Positions 35,980 to 44,960 are shown, counted from the first letter of the stretch. The stretch is DNA of 64,000 bases from Niabella ginsenosidivorans (GCF_001654455.1 NZ_CP015772.1:1674001-1738000), one strand, 5' to 3'. The notes: generated from the sequence alone by a model not told the origin. Translations and numbers: made by a program.

Positions 35980-37260
35980 CTATTCTTCTTTTACCCTGGA
36001 AGGCGTGTCTTCACCGGAAATGATGGTTTTTGCACTAAGGCCGATCGACCGGATGATCTCCGTCATGTTGTCCAGATCCAGCGTTTCTATTTCATCACCA
36101 GGTTTATGATAATGCGGCTCATTATCCATTTTTGAAGTGGAAATGGTATGGGCAGGCACACCCAGTTTTGCCAGGGTGGCATTGTCTGACCGGTAAAACA
36201 GTTGCTGATCCGGGTAAGGGTCCGGGTAGAACTCAAACCCTGTGCCTTTCAGGTTTTTCTGGAGGATAGCACCGAGACCTGATTTTTCAAAACCGGTAAT
36301 ATAGGCGGAATTTTTTCCCCATTTGCTGTCCGTTCCGATCATTTCAATATTGAGCATGGCTGTAATTGCAGCCGGGTTCAGTTGCTTACTGAAATACTGC
36401 GAACCGAACCCACCGGATTCTTCGGCCGTAAACGTGGTAAAAATAATGGAGCGCTCATTATTTTTCAGTTTACCAAAATAATCCGCCAGCATAAGCACTG
36501 CTGTTGTTCCGGAAGCATCATCATTAGCGCCGTTATAAATAGAATCCCCGTTCTCCGGCTGCCCGATGCCGAGATGATCATAGTGCGCGGAGAAGATCAC
36601 GTATTCCTCCTTTTTTGATCTTCCCGGAAGAATACCGGCTACATTTGCCAGCCGGCGTTCTTTTATGGTATGCGAAGCATTGATGGAGAAGGTCTTCATT
36701 GCCGGATTGCCCAAAATAAAGAGGGTAGAATAGTCTCTTTTGAAAAAAATCCTTTTAAATACGATCAGGCGTTTGAAGCTGGCTGCAAAAGAGGCGTCTA
36801 CCAGCACGATCGTGTTTTTATTGTTATGCACCAATTCACTTGCCTTACGGAAAAAGTTCTCTCCGCTTTTAACAGATTCGATCTTATAACCTGATTGTTC
36901 CGTAACAGATAATTCAGGCGCTCCTGTAATTACGATGATATTGTCTTTGGGAACCTCTTTTTGATCAATGATGGCTGAAAGGTCTTTGAAAGCTGCGCTG
37001 TAAACAGAAAAGGATTGTAAAAAACTATCCCCTTTTAATGGTTGCAGGCCGCTTTTTTTAAAAGACTCCGCAATCATGGAGGCGGCTTTGTCTATTTCCG
37101 GTGAGAAAACGGCACGCCCTTTCATGGCATCGGAGGCCAGGAACTGAAGGGTGGTACGGGTTGTGGCGGGCGTTAATACATCTCCGGCTTTTTGAGCGGA
37201 TGCAATGTCCGGGTAAAATACAAGCAGGAAAGCTGCCAGCGCTGAAATACGGATACGCAT
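35980..37260 (-). CDS. M28 family zinc metallopeptidase, exported
   Basis: A 426-residue peptidase with a signal peptide (RISALAAFLLVFYPDIASAQ). The catalytic M28 domain covers about residues 200-415. VIFSAHYDHLGIG holds the first zinc-ligand His and Asp, and NGANDDASGTTAVLMLADYF holds the bridging Asp. FTAEESGGFGSQYF provides the general-base Glu and a zinc Glu, MLNIEMIGTD provides another ligand, and the final His is near NEPHYHKPGDEIETLD. A PA-type insert may lie near residues 90-190. It likely trims peptides as an aminopeptidase in the periplasm. It starts 40 bp before the fatty acid hydroxylase gene on the same strand ends, so the two may be co-transcribed. Confidence 0.9.
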   Translation of the reverse strand: MRIRISALAAFLLVFYPDIASAQKAGDVLTPATTRTTLQFLASDAMKGRAVFSPEIDKAASMIAESFKKSGLQPLKGDSFLQSFSVYSAAFKDLSAIIDQKEVPKDNIIVITGAPELSVTEQSGYKIESVKSGENFFRKASELVHNNKNTIVLVDASFAASFKRLIVFKRIFFKRDYSTLFILGNPAMKTFSINASHTIKERRLANVAGILPGRSKKEEYVIFSAHYDHLGIGQPENGDSIYNGANDDASGTTAVLMLADYFGKLKNNERSIIFTTFTAEESGGFGSQYFSKQLNPAAITAMLNIEMIGTDSKWGKNSAYITGFEKSGLGAILQKNLKGTGFEFYPDPYPDQQLFYRSDNATLAKLGVPAHTISTSKMDNEPHYHKPGDEIETLDLDNMTEIIRSIGLSAKTIISGEDTPSRVKEE

Positions 37261-37300
37261 TATGTTTTGAAAGTAAGATAGGAAAAATTGCGTTCCTGTA

Positions 37301-38353
37301 TCAAAACAATTCTTTGGGAGTTTCCCGGACGGGTTCCGTTTTATATTGAACAGCTTCGCCCCGGCTGGTCTGCTCCTTTTCCAGGAAGGCTTCCCGCTCT
37401 TTTTTTGCCGTTTTATGTTCGCCGGTATGGCTCCAGCCCGGGGGCATAATGCAATAAAGGAATTTGTTTTTTAACCCCGGCGCACGGTATACATCTTTTG
37501 CAAGGCAGATAATCTCTCCAAAATAGGCATCCAGTACATTATGCGGGCTCATCTGCCGGGTAATGCCATATTCAATCTTAAGATCATCCCGTTCCTCCTG
37601 GTAGGTTTTAAAAACCTTGTCCCAGATGTTCAGGAGATTGCAAAAGTTGGTATCCATATACAACGGATTTTTGGCATGGTGCACCCTGTGATGCGAAGGG
37701 GTAAGGATAAGCTTGTTCAAAAAACCAAGCCGGCCGTCTTTTAGCCCGTTTTCACCAATATGTATAAATGATCCCCAGAAACCATCAATGAACATGATGA
37801 AAAATAACAGCCCGGGGTTAACGCCTAACAAAATGCAGATTGAAGTGCGGATCACATCTGCATAGGGCGCTTCCAGGAAGAAATGCGCAAAGTTTACAAA
37901 TAAGTTCATTTGCTGCGGAGCGTGATGCGTGGAATGCAGGCACCAGAGTATCCTAACCTTATGTGCGAGGAAGTGATAAATAAAATGAGAAAATTCCCAG
38001 ATGATATACCCGTAGATGAGCCAGTACCAGGTAAAGGTGGTCGTGAACAGGGCATACTTTTCAAATAAACCGATACAGAATGCAACCGCAGCAATGGAAA
38101 TGAACCTTGAAATGAACCGGTTCAGCACAAAAACCAGAAAGGGCATGCTGTAATCCTCAATTTTGAACCGCTTATATACAACGGCTCTGATAATTTCCAG
38201 TAAAAGCAGCAGCGGAATGATCGGGTAGATAATCTTCTGTATGCCCTGTAGTGTCGTTAAAGAGCTGTAATCATTTTTTTGAACCATTTCAATAATGCCG
38301 CTGATGCCGAAAAAACCGATTACTTCATTGTATAATGTCTCAAAGATATTCAT
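37301..38353 (-). CDS. fatty acid hydroxylase/sterol desaturase family membrane protein
   Basis: A 350-residue integral membrane di-iron enzyme. Four or five hydrophobic helices lie between residues 40 and 200. The histidine boxes are HFIYHFLAHKVR, CLHSTHHAPQQMN and HHRVHHAKNP, the usual HxxxxH, HxxHH and HxxHH arrangement that binds two irons. Such proteins hydroxylate or desaturate lipids. In Bacteroidetes the lipid is not established, and sphingolipid or fatty acid modification is plausible. The C-terminal 30 residues are highly charged and probably cytoplasmic. It is divergent from the small gene at 38682, with 328 bp between that hold only AT-rich sequence. Confidence 0.88.
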   Translation of the reverse strand: MNIFETLYNEVIGFFGISGIIEMVQKNDYSSLTTLQGIQKIIYPIIPLLLLLEIIRAVVYKRFKIEDYSMPFLVFVLNRFISRFISIAAVAFCIGLFEKYALFTTTFTWYWLIYGYIIWEFSHFIYHFLAHKVRILWCLHSTHHAPQQMNLFVNFAHFFLEAPYADVIRTSICILLGVNPGLLFFIMFIDGFWGSFIHIGENGLKDGRLGFLNKLILTPSHHRVHHAKNPLYMDTNFCNLLNIWDKVFKTYQEERDDLKIEYGITRQMSPHNVLDAYFGEIICLAKDVYRAPGLKNKFLYCIMPPGWSHTGEHKTAKKEREAFLEKEQTSRGEAVQYKTEPVRETPKELF

Positions 38354-38681
38354 AGCAATCCTTCTGAAAAATGAACAAACAATCCGGGCTTTTAAAGGTA
38401 CATATTTATTTTCTAAAAAATTGCAACAATTGCCGGTTAGGATTTGTGTTGGCGCTTCAATTCATTATCCTTCTTCCTAACAACTTTTTGCAAAGGCTGT
38501 TATTTTCAATAAGCTACTGTTACTGCGCCTGTAGGCTGCAGATGGGGATGCTACAAATATAGACCTGTTTTTGATTGGCGATTTCTGTAGCTTTGTATTG
38601 AAGGTTTGAGGCTGACTGATAAGAAGAGGTGCCTGGTAAAGCCAGAATGATTTTTTCACAGGGGTCCTGAAATTTAAAAGT

Positions 38682-38927
38682 ATGAATGAGTATTGTTCAA
38701 CGGATGTCGTTGCTGATTTCAGTGAAATGCTGGAGACCTTATTCCGGAATAAAGAACGGGCTGCATTAATCGTGGATGATAACGGTTGGGAACGGGCAGA
38801 GGGGATTATAAAAGAACTGGATGTAAAAGAACCCGGGGGCACAATTGTGCTTGATAACGGGTTGTCCATTGCGGTTTCAAAGATTATTGCGGTTAACGGC
38901 ACCTTTAAACTGGGAAGCGCCTGTTAA
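38682..38927 (+). CDS. small conserved-looking protein of unknown function
   Basis: An 81-residue acidic soluble protein with no signal peptide. It reads like an alternating beta/alpha mini-domain: ERAALIVDDNGWERAEGIIKELD, then GTIVLDNGLSIAVSKIIAVNGTF. I recall similar small hypothetical proteins in Chitinophagaceae but know no function. A 141-codon open frame on the opposite strand (38477-38902) covers it. I prefer the plus-strand reading because its start and composition look natural, while the antisense product is serine-rich with no domain. Moderately sure that it is a gene. Confidence 0.55.
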   Translation: MNEYCSTDVVADFSEMLETLFRNKERAALIVDDNGWERAEGIIKELDVKEPGGTIVLDNGLSIAVSKIIAVNGTFKLGSAC

Positions 38928-39025
38928 AGCGGGCAGGCTGTTCCGGAAAGCATTGAAAAATTTTCAATAAAAGCTTTTCTTTTTGAAAAATAGTGAAACC
39001 AGGTAATAGGCTGGATACATATGCT

Positions 39026-39033
39026 TAATTTTG
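39026..39033 (+). promoter_or_regulatory. -7 promoter element of serC
   Basis: TAATTTTG matches TAnnTTTG and ends 34 bases before the serC ATG. No clear TTTG -33 element is seen at the normal spacing. Confidence 0.4.
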
Positions 39034-39067
39034 CGCTTCAACTGATCTAAAATTTTTCTGATTAAGA

Positions 39068-40150
39068 ATGGAAAGAGTCTATAATTTTTCGGCGGGGCCA
39101 TGTGCTTTACCGGAAGCAGTATTGTTAAAAGCTCAGCAAGAGCTATTGAATTATAACCATACCGGCATGTCCGTAATGGAAATGAGCCATCGTTCTAAAG
39201 ATTATATGGCTATTATAGAATCGGCTGAGCAGTTGTTCAGGGAACTGATGCAGGTACCGGACAATTATAAAGTGTTATTCCTTCAGGGCGGGGCATCCAG
39301 CCAGTTTGCAATGGTACCTTTAAATTTACTGAACCGGAATAATAAAGCCGATTATGTAAATACAGGTGTCTGGGCTACCAAGGCCATTAAAGAAGCCTCA
39401 AGATATGGGAAAATAAATGTGGTGGCCAGTTCTGAAGATAAAACCTTTAATTATATTCCAAAACTGGACCAGGCAGCATTTGACCCGGATGCGGATTATT
39501 TTCATATTACTACCAATAATACCATATACGGTACCCGGTATAATGAGCTGCCGGATACCGGTAATGTTCCATTGGTGGGCGACATGTCGTCCGACATCTT
39601 ATCAAAATACTACGATGTAAAACGGTTTGGACTGATCTATGCCGGTGCACAGAAAAATATGGGCGCTGCCGGTGTTTGCGTGGTCATCGTAAGGGAAGAC
39701 CTGCTGGGGAATGCTATGGATTTTACTCCTTCCATGATGAATTATAAGAATCATGCAGACAATGGCTCCATGTTTAACACACCGCCTACTTATGGTATTT
39801 ACCTGTGCAAACTGGTGTATGAATGGTTAAAGGATCAGGGTGGGGTAGCAGCTATTGCAGAAGTGAATATTGAGAAAGCAAAATTGCTGTATGATTTTCT
39901 GGACAATTCAGCCCTGTTCAGTGGTACAGCAGCAAAGGAAGACCGCTCTATTATGAATGTTCCATTTATTACAAAAGAGCACAAGCTGGATGACCAGTTT
40001 CTGAAAGAAGCAGCCGCCAATGGATTTGTAAACCTGAAAGGGCACAGGACCACTGGGGGAATGCGCGCCAGCATTTATAATGCAACTCCCCTCTCTACCG
40101 TGCAGAAGCTGGTGGATTTTATGAAAAAATTTGAGGCCGGTAATAAATAG
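39068..40150 (+). CDS. serC: phosphoserine aminotransferase
   Basis: A 360-residue PLP-dependent class V aminotransferase. It makes 3-phosphoserine from 3-phosphohydroxypyruvate and glutamate, in serine synthesis, and the related step of pyridoxal phosphate synthesis. Typical segments are YNFSAGPCALPEAVL at the N-terminus, GMSVMEMSHRSKDY near residue 40, LFLQGGASSQFAMVP near 77, the PLP lysine Lys196 in YAGAQKNMGAAG, and GHRTTGGMRASIYNATP near the C-terminus. Length is standard. It is a single-gene unit bounded by a promoter element upstream and a hairpin terminator 20 bp past its stop. A stray copy of its last 17 codons follows at 40327. Confidence 0.96.
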   Translation: MERVYNFSAGPCALPEAVLLKAQQELLNYNHTGMSVMEMSHRSKDYMAIIESAEQLFRELMQVPDNYKVLFLQGGASSQFAMVPLNLLNRNNKADYVNTGVWATKAIKEASRYGKINVVASSEDKTFNYIPKLDQAAFDPDADYFHITTNNTIYGTRYNELPDTGNVPLVGDMSSDILSKYYDVKRFGLIYAGAQKNMGAAGVCVVIVREDLLGNAMDFTPSMMNYKNHADNGSMFNTPPTYGIYLCKLVYEWLKDQGGVAAIAEVNIEKAKLLYDFLDNSALFSGTAAKEDRSIMNVPFITKEHKLDDQFLKEAAANGFVNLKGHRTTGGMRASIYNATPLSTVQKLVDFMKKFEAGNK

Positions 40151-40169
40151 TCAGAACGCACTATAAAAG

Positions 40170-40200
40170 AAACCGCCTCCTATGCCGGGGCGGTTTGTTT
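40170..40200 (+). terminator. rho-independent terminator of serC
   Basis: AAACCGCC (40170-40177) pairs with GGCGGTTT (40189-40196), a perfect 8-bp stem with an 11-base loop, followed by GTTTT. It lies 20 bases after the serC stop. Confidence 0.7.
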
Positions 40201-40326
40201 TAAGGGCAAGCTATGTTTCCCGCAGAATACGCTGAAAGAACTAGTGATGTCGTGGTTTGTGTTTCACGAGCGGGACAATGATAGCGCTGCGAAAGTATTT
40301 CTGCATTCATCAGCGGAATAATGCCC

Positions 40327-40377
40327 GTGCAGAAGCTGGTGGATTTTATGAAGTCATTTGAGCAGGCAACGGATTAA
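40327..40377 (+). pseudogene. remnant of a serC 3' end
   Basis: These 51 bases translate as VQKLVDFMKSFEQATD plus stop, against VQKLVDFMKKFEAGNK plus stop at the end of serC. The first 26 bases are identical to 40100-40125. The rest differs, so this is not a fresh tandem copy; it looks like the tail of a second, diverged serC left by deletion or recombination. The 130 bases between the terminator and this remnant show no coding potential. Confidence 0.7.
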
Positions 40378-40399
40378 AGAGGCTGTCGAAATGACGACT

Positions 40400-40430
40400 T
40401 TTGATACGCCCTCTTTATCATTTATATTTG
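40400..40430 (+). promoter_or_regulatory. consensus promoter of the Crp/Fnr-type gene
   Basis: TTTG (40400-40403), a 19-base spacer, then TATATTTG (40423-40430) is a full match to the Bacteroidetes primary-sigma promoter. It is the best promoter in the window. The start codon at 40435 is only 4 bases after it, so the mRNA would be leaderless or nearly so. Confidence 0.7.
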
Positions 40431-40434
40431 CTTC

Positions 40435-41021
40435 ATGTTGCACCCCCTGATTGCCACGGTACGTAGCTTTATTGACTTTCCCGATGCAGAAGCTGATCAT
40501 TTCCTGTCCCTTTTTTCCAGGAAAAAGTATAAAAGGGGCGCAATGATGCTGGAAGAGGGCCGTGTTGCCCACGAAGTTTTTTTTATTATGAAGGGTGCGG
40601 CGCGGCAGTTTTTTTTAATGAAGAAGGGTTGGAGCGCACCTGCAATTTATCACTGGAACATGAGTTCATTACTGATCTGGAAAGCTTTTCCCGGCAATCA
40701 CGGTCGGCATCATCCATCGCTGCGCTTGAACCTACTGAATGCCTGGTTATTTCCTGTGCAGACGTTGTGGCTGCGATGAGAGCCTCCGCGGCTACGGCAG
40801 AATTCTTCCGGATGTTGGTAGAAAACGTGGCAACTCAGAACATCAGAAGGACAAAGTCCCTGTTATCCCTTTCTCCGGAAAAGCAATTTATAGAACTGTT
40901 TCAGGAAAAGCCGGGATTATTGCAGCGGGTACCTCAGCGTTATATTGCCCAATACCTGGGTATTGCACCCGAAAGCCTCAGCCGGATCCGTAAACGGTTA
41001 TTGACCACCCGGAAATCTTAA
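40435..41021 (+). pseudogene. Crp/Fnr family regulator interrupted by a frameshift at an 8-T run
   Basis: Two overlapping frames together encode one Crp/Fnr-like regulator of about 195 residues. The first (from 40435) gives the start of the cyclic-nucleotide-like domain: FIDFPDAEADHFLSLFSRKKYKRG, LEEGRVAHEVFFIMKGAARQFF. The second takes over after 40616 with NEEGLERTCNLSLEHEFITDLESFSRQ, then LEPTECLVISCADV and an HTH-like C-terminus (RYIAQYLGIAPESLSRIRKRL). The break is exactly at T8 (40609-40616) followed by AA. One more T, or a -1 slip on T TTT TTA, restores the full protein. It could be a homopolymer sequencing error, a real mutation, or programmed slippage. In Bacteroidetes this regulator type often sits beside an NAD-binding reductase gene, as here. 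Confidence 0.8.
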
Positions 41022-41053
41022 CCCGGATCATCATTAAGGCCTGCATTGTTGAA

Positions 41054-41061
41054 TAGCTTTG
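41054..41061 (+). promoter_or_regulatory. -7 promoter element before the NAD-binding protein gene
   Basis: TAGCTTTG matches TAnnTTTG, 18 bases before the ATG at 41080. No good -33 element is visible, which would fit a promoter needing an activator such as the Crp/Fnr-type neighbour. That link is inference. Confidence 0.35.
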
Positions 41062-41079
41062 TAAAATAAAACATATGCT

Positions 41080-42009
41080 ATGCAGGTTATTTTAGGTGCA
41101 GGTGGTGATATTGGCAGGTTCCTGGCCGCCGAGTTAAAAAAATATACAGACAAGATAAGACTCGTGGCACGGAAACCCCAAAAAGTCAACGCTGATGATG
41201 AATTATTTCCGGCGGATCTGACAGACAGGAATGCTGTAAGGAGCGCCTTACAGGATGCTGAAGTGGCTTATCTGGTAGTGGGGTTGCCTTATAACAGCGC
41301 TGTTTGGGAAAAGCAGTGGCCCGTAATTATGCAAAACGCTATTGCAGCCTGCCTGGCCCATCAATGCAAACTTGTTTTTTTTGATAATGTGTATTTATAT
41401 GCAAAAGAAGCTATACCGTATATGACAGAAGAAAGCAGGATTGATCCCCCATCCCGAAAAGGGAAAATAAGGGCGCAATTGGTACAAATGATCAACAAAG
41501 CAATTGAAGCAAAAGGGCTAACAGCTCTTATTGCGCGAAGCGCAGATTTTTATGGACCGGGGGCAAAGAACGGTATTTTAAATATACTTGTTATTGATAA
41601 CTATAAAAAAGGCAAACGTGCAAACTGGCAGTCAGATGCCACCAAAATACATAGTTTTACCTATACCCCGGATGCTGCAAGAGCCACGGCACTATTGGGG
41701 AATACGGATAGCGCTTTTGGCCAGGTATGGCATTTGCCAACATCTCCGGAAAAATTAACCGGTAAGCAATTCATTGAATTGATTGCTCAGAAAATGGGCG
41801 TTCAGCCGAAATATTTTACACTTTCTCCCTTTGTATTATCCTTAGCGGGCCTGTTCTCAAAACGGATAAAAGAACTAAAGGAAATGCAGTATCAAAATAA
41901 CCAGGATTATTATTTTGATACTGCAAAATTTGATAAGGCTTTTCCATTCGCAACAACGTCTTATGAAAAAGGGATTGAACAGATATTGGCTTATGACTAT
42001 GCCGGTTAA
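41080..42009 (+). CDS. NAD(P)-binding epimerase/reductase-like protein
   Basis: A 309-residue atypical SDR. The N-terminal nucleotide motif is VILGAGGDIGRFLAAEL, followed by VRLVARKPQKVNADDELFPADLTDR, the usual second strand and Asp region. VVGLPYNSAVWEKQWP and LVFFDNVYLYAKE follow, and ALIARSADFYGPGAKNGIL is the epimerase-like substrate region. The substrate is not predictable. It begins 58 bp after the Crp/Fnr-type gene. In related genomes such pairs are common, suggesting that the regulator controls it. It converges on the response regulator gene with a 4-bp overlap of the coding ends. Confidence 0.8.
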   Translation: MQVILGAGGDIGRFLAAELKKYTDKIRLVARKPQKVNADDELFPADLTDRNAVRSALQDAEVAYLVVGLPYNSAVWEKQWPVIMQNAIAACLAHQCKLVFFDNVYLYAKEAIPYMTEESRIDPPSRKGKIRAQLVQMINKAIEAKGLTALIARSADFYGPGAKNGILNILVIDNYKKGKRANWQSDATKIHSFTYTPDAARATALLGNTDSAFGQVWHLPTSPEKLTGKQFIELIAQKMGVQPKYFTLSPFVLSLAGLFSKRIKELKEMQYQNNQDYYFDTAKFDKAFPFATTSYEKGIEQILAYDYAG

Positions 42010-42644
42010 ATCATTTTATGTTCCATTGCAAGCTTTATGACCGAAAACATATTATTGGTCTGAAATTTTTGAATAATGTTTTTACGGTGGGTCTCTACCG
42101 TCAGCTGGCTTAAAAACAGCTTATCCGCAATATCAGTGCTGGAAAAACCATCTGCGATCAGTTTCAGTATTTCCTTTTCCCTTTTTGTGAGCGATGGAAT
42201 GCCTTCCCAGTCATTGGGGGAGGGCCGGGACATGATGGCCCTGGCTCCGTTGCAAAGCGCCGGTTCCCCTTTCATCCCTCTTTCAATACAATCCAGCAGT
42301 TCATCGGCAGACGCGTTTTTTAATAAATAGCCGCTGGCACCGTTTTGCAGCATTTGTACGATCATGCTTCTTTCCGTTTGATTGCTTATAGCAAGTATAA
42401 CGGTTTCGGGTCTTTTCTTTTTAATATCCTTGCAAAGCTCCAGGCCATTAATGTCCGGTAAAACAATATCCAGCAGAATCACATCTGCTATACCGGATTT
42501 CAGATAAGCCTGCAGTTCCCTGCCTGTTGTAAAACTTATGATCATAAAATACTTTTCTGAAGCCAGCAGGTTCTTCAGGCCTTCAATCACTATCGGATGA
42601 TCATCCACAATGGCGATGGTTAACTGCTGATTATGCTGCAACAT
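42006..42644 (-). CDS. LuxR/NarL-type response regulator
   Basis: A 212-residue two-domain regulator. The receiver domain (about 8-125) has the acidic pair in IAIVDDHPIVIEGL, the phospho-acceptor Asp59 in VILLDIVLPDI, and the Lys in GYLLKNASADEL. The C-terminal LuxR-type HTH (about 148-210) reads LTKREKEILKLIADGFSSTDIADKLFL..TVETHRKNIIQKF. It is the cognate partner of the histidine kinase whose gene overlaps its start by 14 bp, so the two should be made together. Target genes are unknown. Confidence 0.95.
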   Translation of the reverse strand: MLQHNQQLTIAIVDDHPIVIEGLKNLLASEKYFMIISFTTGRELQAYLKSGIADVILLDIVLPDINGLELCKDIKKKRPETVILAISNQTERSMIVQMLQNGASGYLLKNASADELLDCIERGMKGEPALCNGARAIMSRPSPNDWEGIPSLTKREKEILKLIADGFSSTDIADKLFLSQLTVETHRKNIIQKFQTNNMFSVIKLAMEHKMI

Positions 42645-44625
42645 GTAATTCCATATTTATGGTGGTACCCTGGTCGGGCGCAGATACTACGTCCAGTGTT
42701 CCGTTAAGGTACTTCACCCTGTTTTCAATATTCGTTAATCCGATTCCTTTTTTACCTGAGGTCGTTTTATTAAACCCGATGCCGTCATCTTCTACTGTAA
42801 CATAAAAGCGGCTGCTGTGCTGGCTGCATTGAACCATAATGTTCCGGGCATGGGAATGACGGATCGCATTGGCCAGTATTTCCTGTATGATCCGGTAAAT
42901 GACGACCTGCTTGGAAAGATCGATCTGCTCATCAATATCAAAAGCAATAAAGCTGATCCTGATATCGCCGGACATCATGGATTCGCACAGGTCTTTCAGG
43001 GCGGTTTGTAAGCCAAAGCGGATAAGGCTTTCGGGCATCATATTCCTTGCGATGCGCCGAAGCTCTGATACGGAATTATCCAGCTGGCTGATAATACCAG
43101 CCAGTTCTTTTTGCTCTTTTTCCTCTTTGTACTGCAGTTGCTTTACATGCCCTGATAATTTCATTTTTATGCCCGCCAGCATACCTCCCAACCCGTCGTG
43201 CAGATCCCTTGCCACACGCCGCCTTTCCCGTTCCTCACCCTCCAGCATCGCTTCTGTAGTAACAATCTGCTGCCGCTGCTCCATTTCTTTTAACTGCTGC
43301 TGGTAGTTCAGCTCTTTTTGGAGTGCCAGTTTTTTACCGGTTCTGTAGGTAATAAAGAAAAAGCCAAAAGCAAGCAGAATGACCAGGCATAACACTATAA
43401 GGATGCTGTTGCTGAGCCGGGTATTCTTTGCTTTCAGCGCCGCTTCTTTATTGGCGGCCTGTAAAAGAGCGACCTGCTTTTCTTTTTCAGAGAGCCTGAA
43501 GCGGGTGTCCATATTGGATATGCTGTTTTTAAAATCCCTTGTATAAACGGAATCCTGCAATTGCGTATAGGTCTTCATCCATTTATAGGCGTTTGGAACA
43601 TCGTTTAGCCGGTCATAGGTTTCAGTCAGTTTCTGCGCCAGTTGTAAACGATCGTCCAGGTAATGGTACTGATCAGTCTTCAGGGCGTCCAGCAATATAT
43701 TTAAGGACTCGGGATAATGTTTCATGGCCATATAAGTGCTGTGCAGCTCTATAAGCAGGTTAAATTTCAGCGCGGTATTCTGCAAAGAATCCGCCAGTTG
43801 AATGGCCTGCCGGAGCACCTGTATGGATGCATGGTAGTTCTTCGATTTTCTTAAATAAACACCCTTGGTCAGCGCCAGGTCCAACTGGTAATCGGAGGGA
43901 GGGTAGCTTTTTAGTACGGATCCTACCCTGTTAATAATGGATGCCGCCTGTTTCAGGCTGTCCATATAACAGAAGTTTAAAGCCCTGTTGTCCAGTGCAG
44001 GTAATAATGCGTACAGTTTATCCGGCAAAAGGTCTAACAGTTGAATGCTTTTTCTGTAAAAGTCCGCTGCTTTGGTATATAATTTCTGATTCATGAATAT
44101 CATACCAATGTCCGCATAAATAAAGCCGGTCAGCAAGGTGTCGTTTGCTTTTTGTGCAATGGGCAGCGCCTTATTCATCATTGCATCCAGCATGGCCAGG
44201 TCATTATCCTTGAACTGCTGAAGCGAACCGTAATTTCTCCAGGAGCGGGCCCTGAATTTCATTGCTTCCCTGCCCGGCAGTTTTTCCAGTTGCTGCCCGG
44301 CTTCTAAAAATTTTAAAGCGGCTTCCTGCCGGTCTATATCATAAAGCACAAAGGCCTTATAAAAAGTATGGAGCGCCTTCAGATAAGGGCTTGCTTTGAT
44401 CAGCCGTTCCCCGGCAAGCAAATACTGATTGGCCTTAGCGGTATCTGTGTAGCACCAGTATTCAGCAAGCAGGAAGCAGGATCTTGCTTTTATGCTATCA
44501 GTGGGAGCAGCTCTTGCCAGGTGTTCAAGACTGTCTGCATAGTTGCCCGGAAAAAGCACCGATTGTGCGCTTGCCCACCTGGTTATAAAACAGGTGCAGA
44601 TCAGTAACAGGGTAATGATGCGCAT
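42631..44625 (-). CDS. sensor histidine kinase with N-terminal TPR repeats (HisKA_3 type)
   Basis: A 664-residue kinase. After a signal peptide (about 20 residues) there is a periplasmic region of TPR-like helical repeats (about 30-380), one membrane helix near residues 405-425 (ILIVLCLVILLAFGFFFITY), a coiled coil, and then the HisKA_3 domain. In that domain His476 in RRVARDLHDGLGGML is the phosphorylation site. The ATP-binding domain shows EILANAIRHSHARNI, VEDDGIGFN and GKKGIGLTNIENRVKYLNG. This is the NarX/DesK-like class with a large TPR sensor that is common in Bacteroidetes. The signal sensed is unknown. It phosphorylates the overlapping downstream regulator. Confidence 0.93.
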   Translation of the reverse strand: MRIITLLLICTCFITRWASAQSVLFPGNYADSLEHLARAAPTDSIKARSCFLLAEYWCYTDTAKANQYLLAGERLIKASPYLKALHTFYKAFVLYDIDRQEAALKFLEAGQQLEKLPGREAMKFRARSWRNYGSLQQFKDNDLAMLDAMMNKALPIAQKANDTLLTGFIYADIGMIFMNQKLYTKAADFYRKSIQLLDLLPDKLYALLPALDNRALNFCYMDSLKQAASIINRVGSVLKSYPPSDYQLDLALTKGVYLRKSKNYHASIQVLRQAIQLADSLQNTALKFNLLIELHSTYMAMKHYPESLNILLDALKTDQYHYLDDRLQLAQKLTETYDRLNDVPNAYKWMKTYTQLQDSVYTRDFKNSISNMDTRFRLSEKEKQVALLQAANKEAALKAKNTRLSNSILIVLCLVILLAFGFFFITYRTGKKLALQKELNYQQQLKEMEQRQQIVTTEAMLEGEERERRRVARDLHDGLGGMLAGIKMKLSGHVKQLQYKEEKEQKELAGIISQLDNSVSELRRIARNMMPESLIRFGLQTALKDLCESMMSGDIRISFIAFDIDEQIDLSKQVVIYRIIQEILANAIRHSHARNIMVQCSQHSSRFYVTVEDDGIGFNKTTSGKKGIGLTNIENRVKYLNGTLDVVSAPDQGTTINMELHVAA

Positions 44626-44904
44626 ACGGCAACTAATTGAATGAGTTTATGGTTTAAAAGCTGCTTTAAATTACAAAAAACAGCAATAGGATGCGGATAA
44701 TTTTTTACCCGGAACGTTTCAACAGCCGCCATTTACCTTAAGAAGATGGTCCGAAGGATCCGGCAAACGCAGGAGTAGCCGGTAAGTCTCATAAAGCGCC
44801 TAATAAGGGACATATCTTCCGGAATTTCGGGTATGACAATCTTTTTTAGAAGACAGCCTCACTTTTCCGGGTTACAGCTCCTTTTTACCCTGTTAAAATA
44901 AAAA
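44626..44904. other. non-coding gap between the histidine kinase and lipoprotein genes
   Basis: No open frame or recognisable RNA is seen in this stretch upstream of the histidine kinase gene. It should hold the kinase promoter, but no convincing TAnnTTTG element was found. Its far end adjoins the terminator of the small lipoprotein gene. Confidence 0.4.
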
Positions 44905-44928
44905 ACCGGCTGAAATAGATCAGCCGGT
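44892..44928 (-). terminator. rho-independent terminator of the small lipoprotein gene
   Basis: ACCGGCTGA (44905-44913) and TCAGCCGGT (44920-44928) form a perfect 9-bp stem with a 6-base loop. On the minus strand it is followed by TTTTTATTTTA, a good T-tract. It lies 32 bases after the stop of the 44961 gene. Confidence 0.85.
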
Positions 44929-44960
44929 CAGCAAACTTTTTGCTATCTACTCTAACTAAA

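Noticed and set aside
38477-38902. 141-codon antisense frame over the small gene at 38682
   Set aside because: Serine-rich product without domain or signal; the plus-strand 81-residue protein looks more natural.
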